NCBI RefSeq assembly: GCF_037975245.1
Contig: NC_092571.1
Span: forward strand, 23,193,564 to 23,257,563
Reading direction: 5' to 3'
DNA length: 64,000 nt
Source of the DNA: Apostichopus japonicus
Lineage: Eukaryota > Echinodermata > Holothuroidea > Aspidochirotida > Stichopodidae
Shown here piece after piece: positions 51,585-63,836 of the stretch. The translations under genes and the position numbers were made by a program. Position 1 is the first letter of the stretch, and the number at the start of each line of letters is the position of its first letter. The notes below the pieces were generated by a model. The model did no database searches. It had not been told where the DNA came from and worked only from the letters and a program-made list of their open reading frames with translations.

Positions 51585-52157
51585 TGTACTTCCCCATGCT
51601 TCCGTTCGTCGAACCCAATGTTAGTCTAGAAGTTTTGGCTTAGAAAGCGTGGTTTTTAGGGTGGCTCTTTGTTCTCAACTGGACTCGGGTCCAGCTACTG
51701 CCGAGCGCATCAACCATATTTAAAGTAGTTTGTTAATGTTAAGTTCATGTGACTTGAGGGTGTGTGTATGTGAGGGGGGGGGGGGAGGTCATTGAGTTAG
51801 GTAAACAAAAGTCTTTATTCTACACAGTCCTAACCATGGAGGTACGGGTAACGGAGTATGGCCATACCTTATATATGAGATACAAGAGACAACATTTAAC
51901 CCCAATTGCAAAACATTCTGAGAGCAATATAATTTTCTGACCCTAGAAACACAGTGTAACCAATGAAAAAGCCCCCCGCCCCCCCCCCCTTACCAATATA
52001 GAAATTATAGAACTAGAACAACAGAAATGTATACAGGCGTAAACAGGAAACTCACTATCGCTGAGCCTCAACATTATGCTAAGTTGAGGGTAGGGGTAAT
52101 GAGTTCGGTACATGAAAGTCTTCATTTTACATAGTCCTAGCTGTGTATAATCAAACC
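51585..52157. other. non-coding spacer
   Basis: Contains a G run (51774-51786) and a C run (51964-51988), probably from degenerate MITEs. No gene is seen. Confidence 0.35.
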
Positions 52158-52550
52158 CATAGGCGTATAGGAGCCCAATTTGATTTGGGGGCGGGGCGGG
52201 GGCTGTAACGACTTGCCCGAAAAATATAACCAACCTTTTTCGCGCGTTCAAAATCTTGGGCCTAATGTACATATCATATAGGCATGCATCGGTTATTACA
52301 TCGTATGCCAATTACATACAATCGTTTTCCGTACTATTACCATTCCATATTGGTTAGAATTTTGTGGCAAGTCTTTACAATAATAATGATAATAATAATA
52401 ATAGAAGTTTAACCATTGAAAAACACATTGCAATTTATTTTTCTTTCAGTAGGTGCCAGAAAAATTATCAACATATTGCCCGAATTTTCACAAAAATATT
52501 TGGCTGGGGTGCTTCAGCCCCCCCAGCCCCCCCCACCTCCTACGCCTATG
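52158..52550. mobile_element. MITE with cataggcgta ends
   Basis: Inverted ends cataggcgtataggag and cctcctacgcctatg, 393 bp. It contains gctgtaacgacttgcccgaa, also seen in the fragment near 22060. No target duplication was recognised. Confidence 0.6.
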
Positions 52551-52884
52551 ATGATTATATGAGATACAAGAGACAACTTACATTTTGTTATGCTGGGCCT
52601 ACAGTAGAAGTTCCATCAACTGCGGTTCAACAAGTAAACAAAATTTAAAACGCATAGATTACATTAATCTGGCCGGGTTGTACGTGTGAATGTCTGATTG
52701 AATTATGTAACGATAAGAAATTCAACTGAGACGTCTAATGCCTTAAGTGATACCAGAATAATATCTTTAATAACTTGCCGTACGTTTTGTCCTGTAAAGT
52801 TTTAGGCATATACCATAGCCCACAAAGATTGGTATTTACGTCAGCCGCTGAGTCAAATCCGCGAATTAATCGATACAATCATAT
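52551..52884. other. AT-rich spacer before the nested LINE
   Basis: No gene or element can be named here. Confidence 0.35.
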
Positions 52885-53307
52885 GTGGGAGCAACCGATG
52901 AACTGACAGTCCTTTTCATTATATACCTATCACAGCCGTTTACGGCTCTGTTACCTATCAATTCACAGCGCCATCTATTTTATGCCGGTAGCCATTCGTA
53001 CAGAACTAGATCTATAAATAGCTCTAGCTCTAATAATGTTTTGATTGCTCCTGTTAGATCTGGGAATGGTAAAAGATCGCTTCTCAGCCTTTTGGGTAAG
53101 ATCATGTGTAGTATTTGTTCCCTTTCGAGGGGAATGGTGACGCACACCTGACGATGATCACACGATCAGTCAGGGGCGGCGATTTGTTTCAAATAATGGG
53201 GGGGGGGGGGACATTTGCCTGAGTGCAAGCGCGTAGCAACTACATCCCCAAAATTCTTCGTGATATTTTATATATATACCCAATTTCATTACGGATGCGG
53301 TCCGTCT

Positions 53308-53864
53308 AATGGGCGCAGATCAGTCTTGGATAATGGTGGGGACGCGTATCTGTTCTCTGATACTATCTAAGCGGAGCGCGACCATATAGGTTCGCGCGTA
53401 GCGTTCAAGAGTTTTTTTGGCAAATATACCTCCTGATCGCTGGAAATAACACTTCCCAGACCCAATAATGCTCCAAAACCTCCCTAAATTTGAGATCTCA
53501 TGGCTTAGAAATTTAAGTTGGGGAAACACATGGGCGTCTGCAGAAAAAAATCAGGAGACAAATAATCCAAGTAGACTTTTGTATACGATGGTTCTGGGTC
53601 CTCTCCCAGAAAACATTATTATAGACTGCCGCAAATGCGATTTCCTTCCAAAATTTAACAACTGTGGATAAATGTAATAAAGTGAGAACTGCTGCATGTC
53701 ATTTGCACAATGCTGGATCAAACTGCGCCAAGTTCAATACAGGGAAATTTGCAATGCAGCGTTTGGTCAAGACAAATTGGTGGGGACACGGTATATCATG
53801 TCCCCACAACTGAAAAAGTTGGTGGGGACGCGTCCCGCTGTCCCCGCCAGGATCTGCGCCCATG
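53308..53864. mobile_element. hAT-like MITE, family E
   Basis: Inverted ends (c/a)atgggcgcagatc and gatctgcgcccatg with an exact 8-bp target duplication gtccgtct (53300-53307 and 53865-53872). 557 bp; it includes an inverted copy of the shared core near 53360-53460. Confidence 0.88.
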
Positions 53865-53968
53865 GTCCGTCTAGCTAATTCATTTCGAAAATAAGTAAAA
53901 ACTACTCTCGGTGAAAGTCTGTGTCGTTTTTTTGGTGATATTTAGTAACAAATTGCAACACGGTTAGA

Positions 53969-54192
53969 CATGCGCGTAGCGAGGAATTTGTCAAGGGAGG
54001 GGCGAAGCTTGTAGTCAAACTATCTAAGCGTGGCGCCACCATGTACTGGCGCGAAGCGTAAAAGCAAATTTCGGCCGAAAATGCCTCCCAGATCGCTGGA
54101 AATGGCACTTCCCAGGCATTGTAAGTTGCATCTAAGCATTTTCTATTTTGAAATTACTAGCGATATCATAAAAAATATGCTCTTATAGCCAC
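53969..54192. mobile_element. hAT-like MITE, family A copy 4, truncated and inverted
   Basis: It starts catgcgcgtagcgaggaattt, the reverse of the family A right end, and carries the core in reverse (gatcgctggaaatggcactt). The G-rich left part of the family is deleted. Confidence 0.7.
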
Positions 54193-54616
54193 AAAAAAAA
54201 CCTATACCACCAAATATTGGGGGGAAATTAGATACTATATCCCCCCACCTAAAATATTGGGAGGGATATGTCCCCCGTCCCCCCCCCCCATGATCGCCGC
54301 CCATCGTCACAGTCCCGATGCAAGGGGACTGGGGTTGAGAGCGGATCAGTCGTTTGGTAGTTTAGTTTTCGTGCCCAGGTCTTTTCCTGACCGACTTTTC
54401 CTTAAAAAAAGTAAAAGGTCCTTTAAATTTTCTGGAGACAGGTCGTGGAACAGTCTTCCCCCAAATTTGAAAATGTTAATATTTTTAAGCGCAATATGAA
54501 AACTTATATATTTTGTTTATGTCTGATATTTGTTTGACTATCTTTTGGCCGTCCTTTTTGTCCCTTTAGATGATTACCGTTTTTCTACTGCATAATACTG
54601 TGTATGTATTTGCATT

Positions 54617-54975
<359 letters not shown>

Positions 54976-56155
54976 TTTTACTATTATTATTATAAATGTA
55001 AAATATGCCTTCAAGAGATTCAAAGAATTCCAAAAGTACAGATATTGTCATCTCTAACTTTGTATACGTCATACCCTCAGCTACCGTTTGCCACAGTATA
55101 CATTCGTTTGCAGTGCTTAAGTTGTAGCTCAGTACACAATATAAATACTACATAGGTCTATACGTACTTAAATCAAATGAGGCGTAGAGAGAAATGAAAA
55201 GTATGACATGTACATGTAATGTCATGTACTGTTTTGTCTTCCTCAAAATGCTGGGCGGGCTTTTGCAAAATACGGAGACTTTGGTAGACCTGAAGTATTA
55301 AACGAATCGGCAGGTCGCATAATCATCGTTTACCTTGTTTTAGTCGTTCGCATATTAATTCTCATGTACTTTGAGACAAGTCAAGGGAGGGTATAGATCT
55401 TTGCAAATTTCATTGGAATTGTTAATCATTCGAAACGGTTATGTATCGGTTATGGGTAAACATTTCATCAAACCCATGCAGGGTATATGGTATTCCGTAT
55501 ATATCCGCCGATCTCCCCTACACTATGCATGGTACCCCATGGGCTTCTCGAAACAATGAATTTCTGTACATTTTATACCCCTAATTCCTCTGCAATTAGC
55601 CTAAGTTACCCCCCCCCCCACCCCCTCCCACCTCCCCCCCCCCCCACGTCTCGGCTCAGCCACACCTGATTCACCCTTCATTAGGTTAAGAGGGCCAAAA
55701 GTTCCGAAAATGTATGTAGCTTTATTTTGAGTTTATATAGTTTACATCGTTGGAAATGACGTACTTAGACGCGGATACGGAGTGGGAAAATTCCCGGCGG
55801 CATTACACTGGACGGGAAATGTGGGCGTACAACTCGTCTATTATATTTCATATCATTTCATTTATTTGTTTGTTTGATATAGGATCAGACAAAAGTGTTT
55901 ATCCTCATGTACATTACTTTGTTAATTAGACTTAAACGGGATTCTAAATATGTGTGAATATTATACATGATGTCGGTATACAATTTACGTCTATAAGTTT
56001 AACAGCTTAATGCAATCTTAAGTGGTACGAAAGGTCAATCAAGATAGAAATATGGGTTCGAACGATATTACAGCAAAGTGACACCCACCCCCCAACCCAC
56101 GCCTCCCCGTTTCATTGGAACAATACGGCCATGTGATAGTTGGTGATGAGTGTGT

Positions 56156-56160
<5 letters not shown>
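54976..56160. other. intergenic, no gene
   Basis: C-rich tracts (55609-55647) and a LINE-type tail (catttcatttatttgtttg, about 55853-55875, minus orientation) are the only notable features. Confidence 0.35.

Positions 56161-56206
<46 letters not shown>
56158..56206. repeat. (TA)n microsatellite
   Basis: About 24 TA units. Confidence 0.9.
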
Positions 56207-56207
<1 letters not shown>

Positions 56208-56641
56208 CACAGAAAGAAACATAACAGCCCCTTGTCAAGCCGCCAAACGGCTGTCAAAGTGAACCAGACTTCGTCGTAACAGACTTAAGAATACGTCATG
56301 TTTTTTTTTTCATTTTTATTTGTTATTATTGTCATCTTTAATGAGGGTATAGTCCTGCTCAGTGCAGAATCACTGCTTTCCAGGGGAGCCCTGGGAGCCC
56401 TTTGGGTTTAAATGGTCCAAAATCCTTTCTTTACAGCATCAACATGCACTTCACGTGAATAACTATTTGGTTTATCTTTGATTCGAACCTTAACCTTTAA
56501 TGTAAAACGAATTAGTAAGCCGGTTAGAGTGCATGATGGGCCAGCTGTTAGAGAACTCTATTTTCCCACGATAGTGCCGGGTCACACAGTAGGAGTAAAA
56601 CGCTCATTGAAAAGAGATCAGCAGAGTATTAATTTAGTATA

Positions 56642-56956
56642 CAGGCGCGTACGTAGTCAAGGGGGGGGGGGGGGCGAAGGGGGCAGCCCCCTTGAGCATA
56701 TTTTTTTAATTGTTTTTAATGTTTTAATGATATCGCTAGTAATTTCAAAAGAGAAAATGCTAAGATGCAACTTACAAGGCCTGGGAAGTGCCATTTCCAG
56801 CGATCTGGGAGGCATTTTCAGCCAAAACTTTCTTGTTCGCTTCGCGCCAGTACATGGTGGCGCTACGCTTAGATAGTTTGCAATGCCGTATCTACGGCTC
56901 TGATAGTTTGCCTACATTTTCGCCCCTCCCTAGGCAAATTCCTGGCTACGCGCCTG
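56642..56956. mobile_element. hAT-like MITE, family A copy 5
   Basis: 315 bp with caggcgcgtacgtag and ctggctacgcgcctg ends and the conserved core. The flanks ttagtata and gtagtaaa agree at six of eight bases. It has a small internal duplication of gatagtttgc near 56900. Confidence 0.82.
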
Positions 56957-58465
56957 GTAGTAAACGGTCGACTGTAGTCTACATATAGTTGTCAAACGTC
57001 TGATTGTCTTTGTTTTCCTTTTGTAGTACAGGTCTGTCGTCAACTATATTCACATATAACGATTTCATTTCTTTTGTTATTTCCTTTGTTCTTATCGCCC
57101 ATTGTTCTATCGAACTTCAACTCATTCGTTTATTTATTTTAATTAACATATTATTTGTCCCCATGGTCCCATCCTCCTATTTAATTCAATAAATAAGTTA
57201 CTATGTTTTCTCTTTATTCTGCCTCAGACAGAATATCCTGAAAACGTTCCTTCCATCTGTATAAAGCTTGTATCACCTACACAGGGCGTTTGGCAAGAAA
57301 ACACTACAGTTTTTTAACCCTTTTTATAAACTGTATAATTTAGGTATATAATTTTATATAACACAAAGACGGAAATAAAATTTAAAAACAACAGATAGTC
57401 GATGTCATTCTCTTTAAGAAAAATAAACTGTCAAACAAGCGTTTGAAACGTGTGTTGCCTCCCACAACCAATAACCGGTATGATATAGCATGGATAGGAT
57501 AGTATACTATTAGCTGTGATTTAAGTGATATACATAAACCTATACTAACAACAAATGATTGTATATTGACGTAATAAACGTTTCCTTTCGTGAAACAATG
57601 ACACACATTCTACAGTTGGATAAACTTTCACTTTACTAACATTTCCATTTTGTAGGGGAAATGACCCTCTTGTTTTTCCCAAGTTATTTTGGCAGGTTCT
57701 CGTTGTGAACATTCGACGGTTCCGCGTTGTGGATTTATATTTCTTTAAAGCAGTATATTGAGTTATTTGTCGATAAACTGATTACCATAAAAATGTGAAT
57801 AATCGATGGCATTCGAAATTGAAAACTCCTCCACACTTCATGGAGAGGGTATACAGGGCTCTAAAATTCAAGTGGGGATTGGCGTTGGTGAGTCCTCATA
57901 ATCAGTACGTGACCTGGGTATCATTCTTAGCTCCACCTTAAACATGGAGAAACACGTTTCTACGGAGAGCCAAACGTTCCATAAATGTCGAAAAAGAAAG
58001 TGAAGTGTCCAAGTTAATATATATATGTCCAATTCGATATCAACATGTTACAATTCGATATCAACATGTTACAATTCCATATGAACATGTGGAAACAAAA
58101 TACCAATTTGCCATTGCGTCTATCAACATGTTAAATTCAACATCAGCTTGTCGAAAACTTGTAACAGCATGCCACTACTACATTGGTCATGTCAGCATTG
58201 CTTGCTAGATACAATATTGACGTCGTGCTATAATTTTGGAACATCGGCGCGCGCCAACGTTTCGTTAATGCCCAAAACTGTATATATATGTCGAGATTTA
58301 TATGAGAATGTCCAAAACTTGTGTCAGCATGTTGAGAGAAGGAAATAAAATATTCAAGCCACAGGGATCACGTTGATGCCTTAGTGCAATTTTTAGGCCC
58401 TTTGTCTATTTTCACATGATTAATTCCTGTGTGGGCAATTGGGCCTTTGAGGTTGCTGCATGAGC
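56957..58465. other. intergenic, no gene
   Basis: Near 58020-58140 a short phrase (cgatatcaacatgtt) recurs imperfectly several times. Otherwise AT-rich with no recognised element. Confidence 0.35.
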
Positions 58466-58801
58466 CCCGTTACAGTGCAAAATATGGTGGCGGAAGTATC
58501 ATTCCGCCCCCCCCCCCCCGCTTCGCAAGTCAGAAAACCCCTTTTTCATTTCCAAATGAGAAAAAAATCTCATTTGGAGCACCAAATTGCATCTAAGGCC
58601 AAGTGAAAATGCAAAATTATTTACAAAATGGAGTGGGTGTTGAAGTGTACTATATTGCACCAAATTGCATCTGAGGCCACCTGGAAATGCAAAAAAAATC
58701 CAAAGGGGGAGGGGGATACCCCCTCCCCTTAGACCCCTCCCCTAGGCCGGCCATCAGTCTTCAGCCCCCCCCCCACTCAAAAGTACCTTCCTACGCCACT
58801 G
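58466..58801. mobile_element. hAT-like MITE, family B copy 2, left-truncated
   Basis: It matches 15111-15383 from cagtg(a/c)aaaatatgg to ttcctacgccactg, with an extra near-duplicate of the caccaaattgcatct segment. The left inverted end is missing. Confidence 0.7.
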
Positions 58802-60113
58802 GTGAAAACAACAAGATAGGGGACCGGATAGACCTAAATAATTTTACATTTTATCAACAGTGTATTCTGCTATATGAAAAAAACCTGAAAGTGTATTAAT
58901 GATATTTTCGGGGTTGTTAAAGGAAGGACAAAATTAATGAGCAAAAGTAAGCCCGGAGAAAAGAGTTGACGTCTTTGCACTAAGTGTGCTATGAAGGAAC
59001 ATTCAACCCGGACATCCACAATGTGTTCAAGATGATGAAAAAAAATCTTTCAAACTATATTCCGTTATTTGAAAGATGCATGTTCTAGAAATCAGTTTGA
59101 TCTCTTATATTTTGGCAACAGAATGATAATGCATACATCTTTCCTCTCTGCATGATATTTCGGCATTAAAATTGTAACGCCATAATTAATTTCAATCAAC
59201 TTCAATTAATTTAACCAGTTTTTCTTTTCGTACTTAAAAAATATAAAGAAATGGAATTGTCTTTTAAATCTTCATAGGCCTGCAGGGGTTAGCCAATCTC
59301 GAATGAAGGGTAACAGAACATCTGTTGTTTATTTTATCAAGCAATCTTACTGCTCACCCTCCAAGCATTCTCTTATCACATGCATTCCACTATTATATTC
59401 ACCCTATAGAAAAGGGAGGTTGCGTGTTTCTGTGTGCAGGCCTGAAGGCCTGAAGTCGTACTATCTCAATGGTAAGAAAAGCGGATCACTGACTTAAAAA
59501 ATTCGTTACTCAACTTACCAAACCCATCTTGACTCAGAACCAATTTTTGAAGGATATTCACCTCTCTCAGCACCCAATAAGTGGAATTTCTTCTTCTTTT
59601 TTTTTATTCTTTTTTTTTTAAGCTCAGCTAAAGGCTTTCAGTTGAGGTAGAGCGATTGACGAAATTCTGTCACTTTTTGCCACAGTGTTTGATCAGGGAG
59701 TTTCCATAACAACTCCCTGCTTTGACATTTCGTCATTTTTCAATTGATCTGGCTGAATTTCCATCAGTGGTTTGTGTGAGTTCATACATGCGATCATAAT
59801 TTATTAATTTAAGGTCATGTGAGCTCAAGAAGAGGTGATTTTCTAAAAACACTCCTACGCGAGGAGTAGCGTTTTTGCGTTTGTCCAAATCTGCTGAAAA
59901 TGTTGCAGGATACATACGTTTGAATGGTCTTGAACCAAAGTTGTCCATGAAAACTATTTTCGTCGTCATGTGACGGCCCAAAACAGAGTTTTTCAGTTAT
60001 GGTGAAATGTAGGCCACAGATCATATGCAATGATCATGAAAGTTGGCATTTTGGGATATAATTCCACCCGTGGGAGGCTTGATCAAGTCAAATAGTTATT
60101 TGTTAATCAGGCT
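58802..60113. other. intergenic, no gene
   Basis: AT-rich; T runs at 59599-59620. No frame shows a known domain. Confidence 0.35.
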
Positions 60114-61730
60114 TCCCATCTTAGCTCAGTTACCTGTATTGTACTCGGACTTGTGGATTTGCATACTCTTACTCGTATCTTAGCTAATTGGTGATCTGTA
60201 TTGTAATCGGACTTGTGTATTTGTATATACTCTTACTCGTGTCTTAGCTCAATTATACCTGTCTTTTTACTCGGACTTGTGGATTTGCATACTCTTACTC
60301 TTATCTTAGATACCTGTATTGTACTCGGACTTGTGGATTTGTATATACTCTTACTCGTATCTTAGCTAATTAGTGATCTATATTGTACTCGGACTTGTGG
60401 ATTTGTATATACTCTTACTCGTATCTTAGCTAATTAGTGATCTATATTGTACTCTGACTTGTGGATTTGTATATACCCTTACTCGTATGTTAGCTTAGTT
60501 ACCTGTATTGTACTCGGACTTGTGTATTTGTATATACACTTACTCGTATGTTAGCTTAGTTACCTGTAGTGTACTCGGACTTGTGGATTTGCATCCTCTT
60601 ACTCGTATCTTAGCTAATTAGTGATCTATATTGTACTCGGACTTGTGTATTTGTATATACACTTACTCGTATGTTAGCTTAGTTACCTGTAGTGTACTCG
60701 GACTTGTGGATTTGCATCCTCTTACTCGTATGTTAGCTTAGTTACCTGTAGTGTACTCGGACTTGTGGATTTGCATCCTCTTACTCGTATCTTAGGTTAG
60801 TTACCTGTATTGTACTCGGACTTATGGATTTGTATATACTCTTACTCGTATGTTAGCTTAGTTACCTGTATTGTACTCGGACTTGTGTATTTGTATATAC
60901 TCTTACTCGTATGTTAGCTTAGTTACTTGTATTGTACTCGGACTTGTGGATTTGCATCCTCTTACTCGTATCTCAGATACCTGTATTGTACTCGGACTTG
61001 TGGATTTGCTATACTCTGACTCGTATCTTAGATACCTGTATTGTACTCGGACATGTGGATTTGCATCCTCTTACTCGTATCTTAGATACCTGTATTGTAC
61101 TCGGACTTGTGGATTTGCTATACTCTGACTCGTATCTTAGATACCTGTATTGTACTCGGACATGTGGATTTGTATATACTCTTACTCGTATGTTAGCTTA
61201 GTTACCTGTATTGTAATATTTGTATATGTATATGTTAGCTTAGTATTTGTATATGTATATGTTAGCTTAGTTACCTGTAGTGTACTCGGACTTGTGGATT
61301 TGCATACTCTTACTCGTATCTTAGCTAATTAGTGATCTATATTGTACTCGGACTTGTGGATTTGTATATACTCTTACTCGTATGTTAGCTTAGTTACCTG
61401 TATTGTACTCGGACTTGTGGATTTGTATATACTCTTACTCGTATCTTAGCTAATTAGTGATCTATATTGTACTCGGACTTGTGTATTTGTATATACTCTT
61501 ACTCGTATGTTAGCTTAGTTACTTGTATTGTACTCGGACCGATTTGCATCCTCTTACTCGTATCTTAGATACCTGTATTGTACTCGGACTTGTGGATTTG
61601 CTATACTCTGACTCGTATTTTAGATACCTGTATTGTACTCGGACTTGTGGATTTGTATATACTCTTACTCATATCTTAGCTGATTGATCTGTATAATTGT
61701 ACTCGGATTTGTGAATATTTACTCTGTACT
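60114..61730. repeat. minisatellite, about 60-bp units, some two dozen copies
   Basis: Units built from attgtactcggacttgtgg, atttgtatatactcttactc and gtatgttagcttagttacct. Unit variants (gatcta/cctgta; gcatcctc/gtatatac) recur in patterns of several units, which suggests higher-order duplication. Confidence 0.93.
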
Positions 61731-63269
61731 CAGGTTATTTCGAAAATCGAGTATAGATGCTAGTACAATATTAAATATTCCGAGTATTTTCACTCATATG
61801 AGCTTATTGTATTCAATGTACTCATTACATGAGGGAAGTGCTCTTGTACTCATATATGATGTTGTTGTACTTGAACCTCAACTTCAGTTTTTCCGGTCAT
61901 CATTTAATTGTCGTAGCTAATGCATCACATATCGCAATCGTTGAAACATTATAAGGTCAAGAGGTCATCATACCTCCTACACCAAACCTCAACCCCATCC
62001 CCTGCTTCTTACGTTTGTCAAATAGAATAAAGTTATAGTCAATGGATTCATTCATTTCAACGCGAATCAGAACACAATGTGTAATGTGTAAGTATAAACA
62101 ATGGCGTATATGACAATGTCAATAATTATCACCATACACAGGTACTTGATAAACACCAATTCTATGAGTTGTCTTTGCTAAATTCTGCTATGACAGCTAA
62201 AAAAAACCGCGCAACAGGTTAGCTTATATACGTCACCCTCTGAAGCACATGTGAAAGGAAAGTCAGATTCCTCGTCGCTTCGGTTCGTTGATTTATGTAA
62301 ACAGTTTGAGGAACCAACCTGTGAAAGACAAATCACGTTGGTTTTGATTAAATTTTAGCTTTCGTGTGCTTGTTTCTACACACGTTCAATATTAGGCTTT
62401 ACATATACAGACACTGAGTCTATATGATTGTAACGAAGCTGTGTCGATCTTTTCATACTCGATAGTATCGAGAAAAGTTAGCACTGCAGAACTTCCTCAT
62501 CGCTAAGTTTCGAACGTACAGCCTTATATAGCCATTGTCTGCAGTCGTACGTATATACAGGATTACTCAAAAGCCGCCCTATTTTCCATGCAAACAGTGC
62601 ATTGGCATTGGCATTTCGATTCTGTTAAGGAAATGGAATTCTAAAGAACAAACTGCTTCCTTTGGAATAAGTCAACAGATTTTGTAAATTTGAGTTGTAT
62701 TCACAAGGTGTTATCATTAACGGTGAATAATTTAAAGTTAAACGTATTATATACTTATATATACGGAATACGGGCGCTGAAGGATCAAACTTGGAAGATA
62801 TCATTGTATTTGGACACAATTTGGTTGAGCTTACCTTAAACGTGCGTGACGAGCTTGGTCATCGGGTGGAAAACTTGCTATATAGCAGTCTATTTCCTAC
62901 ACTCGAAGATATTATAGAAGCGAAACATTGGTTAATGATTAAACGCATCTTGTGAGCTTAAAGAGGTCCTCCAAATACAGTGCATTTCACTATTTCGTTA
63001 TACTATAGTATCTTTACTGTTCGATGAAGGTATGACGATAGGTCATTTACAAGAAAGAAAGCTGTAACTATCGATACTAATGAAGATTTTATTGTGCTAA
63101 TATATTGACCAGGGACGTGATTGTTTCACTAGCGGTGTTGATTAAAACGCGATCGACCTATCGATAAACCAATTTGGCCATTACAAATCCTAATTCAAAT
63201 ACTAAAATAGCAATAACCTGAAGCTAAGTAAAGAGAAACAAACTCAAATAAAAACATTCGGATCAAACC
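61731..63269. other. 5' flank of the final gene
   Basis: AT-rich. No clear core promoter can be assigned; a tatatactta word at about 62750 is far from the ATG. An in-frame TAA at 63249-63251 lies just before the start codon. Confidence 0.35.
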
Positions 63270-63836
63270 ATGGCTGTCTCACTCGGAGTTCTCGTGTTTT
63301 TTGGAATTTTGCTGTTACTCATTTTTGTTGCTTTACTTTGTGTCGGGACCGGAGGACAGGCAATAGACGCAGTAGCCAAACTTCTTCGGTTGAATTCTGA
63401 TGACAAGACTACTAACAACGAAGGGAGAGTTGTTGCCACATCGGACAATATTCAATTGTCAAGAAGGGAAGAGAAAGTTACGATTGAAGAAGATCAACCC
63501 GGGAAATACGATGTCAATCAATCATCCGATGGGGATCATTCCGGCAAAGATGAGGATCAGGAGGATTACGACTACCCTGCCACTAGTTCCTATCTTAAAC
63601 CCGCAAAGGATCAAGTTGATGAGCATAAAGGTACTAACGGTGGGAATCAGAACGGTACCGATGATCCTTCAGCTGATTATTCAAAAAGTGTCACCGCTCA
63701 CGTTTATCAGAATACAAAGGTCGGGAAAGTTACTCCCAAATCTACCCCAAGGAAGCCTGCACAGGTACCGAAACCGGCCGAAGCTGGAAATGATGACGTC
63801 GATGTCTACCAGAATGTTTCAATTGGAAAATCCTGA
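63270..63836 (+). CDS. single-pass membrane protein with two YQN motifs
   Basis: An intronless frame of 188 residues; the ATG has a good context (aaaccATGG) and an in-frame stop 21 bp before it. Residues about 4-25 form one hydrophobic segment (GVLVFFGILLLLIFVALLCV). Basic residues follow it (K38, R40), so by the positive-inside rule the long acidic, low-complexity tail should be cytoplasmic. The tail ends with two similar motifs, HVYQNTKVGK (about 146-155) and DVYQNVSIGK (about 178-187). Phosphorylated YxN is the consensus for Grb2-type SH2 domains. An acidic EDYDYP patch lies near 98-103. I do not recognise the family. If the hydrophobic segment were a cleaved signal peptide, the protein would be secreted and the motifs would have another meaning. 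Confidence 0.65.
   Translation: MAVSLGVLVFFGILLLLIFVALLCVGTGGQAIDAVAKLLRLNSDDKTTNNEGRVVATSDNIQLSRREEKVTIEEDQPGKYDVNQSSDGDHSGKDEDQEDYDYPATSSYLKPAKDQVDEHKGTNGGNQNGTDDPSADYSKSVTAHVYQNTKVGKVTPKSTPRKPAQVPKPAEAGNDDVDVYQNVSIGKS

Larger units (their letters stand above)
53171..54304. mobile_element. hAT-like MITE, family D, with nested insertions
   Basis: Ends caggggcggcgat and atcgccgccc(atc) are inverted repeats. It lies in the U2-headed SINE and itself contains the elements at 53308-53864 and 53969-54192. Its own target duplication is unclear after mutation. Confidence 0.65.
53076..54410 (+). repeat. SINE with U2 snRNA 5' head, copy 2 (interrupted)
   Basis: It starts exactly at U2 position +1 (atcgcttctcagccttttgg) and keeps about 45 bp of U2, then the same body as copy 1 (ccctttcgaggggaatggtg, then cagtcccgatgcaaggggac after the interruption, then gtgcccaggtcttttcctga). 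It ends in cttaaaaaaa. An exact 7-bp duplication gtaaaag (53069-53075 and 54411-54417) shows insertion by retrotransposition. A 1.1-kb MITE nest (53171-54304) splits it. Confidence 0.78.
52885..54510 (+). mobile_element. LINE RT C-terminus, split by a nest of insertions
   Basis: The 5' piece (52885-53075) reads FYAGSHSYRTRSINSSSSNN and continues PVRSGNGKRS. The 3' piece (54411-54500) reads KRSFKFSGDRSWNSLPPNLK, the standard last motif of LINE RTs. The U2-headed SINE and everything nested in it lie between. Confidence 0.8.

Noticed and set aside
53076..53120. Functional U2 snRNA gene
   Set aside because: Only about 45 bp of U2 are present, with no stem-loops II-IV or U2 Sm region, and the copy is inserted in a LINE.
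56478..56876. 132-codon frame
   Set aside because: More than half of it is the hAT-like MITE at 56642-56956, and the rest has no recognised domain.
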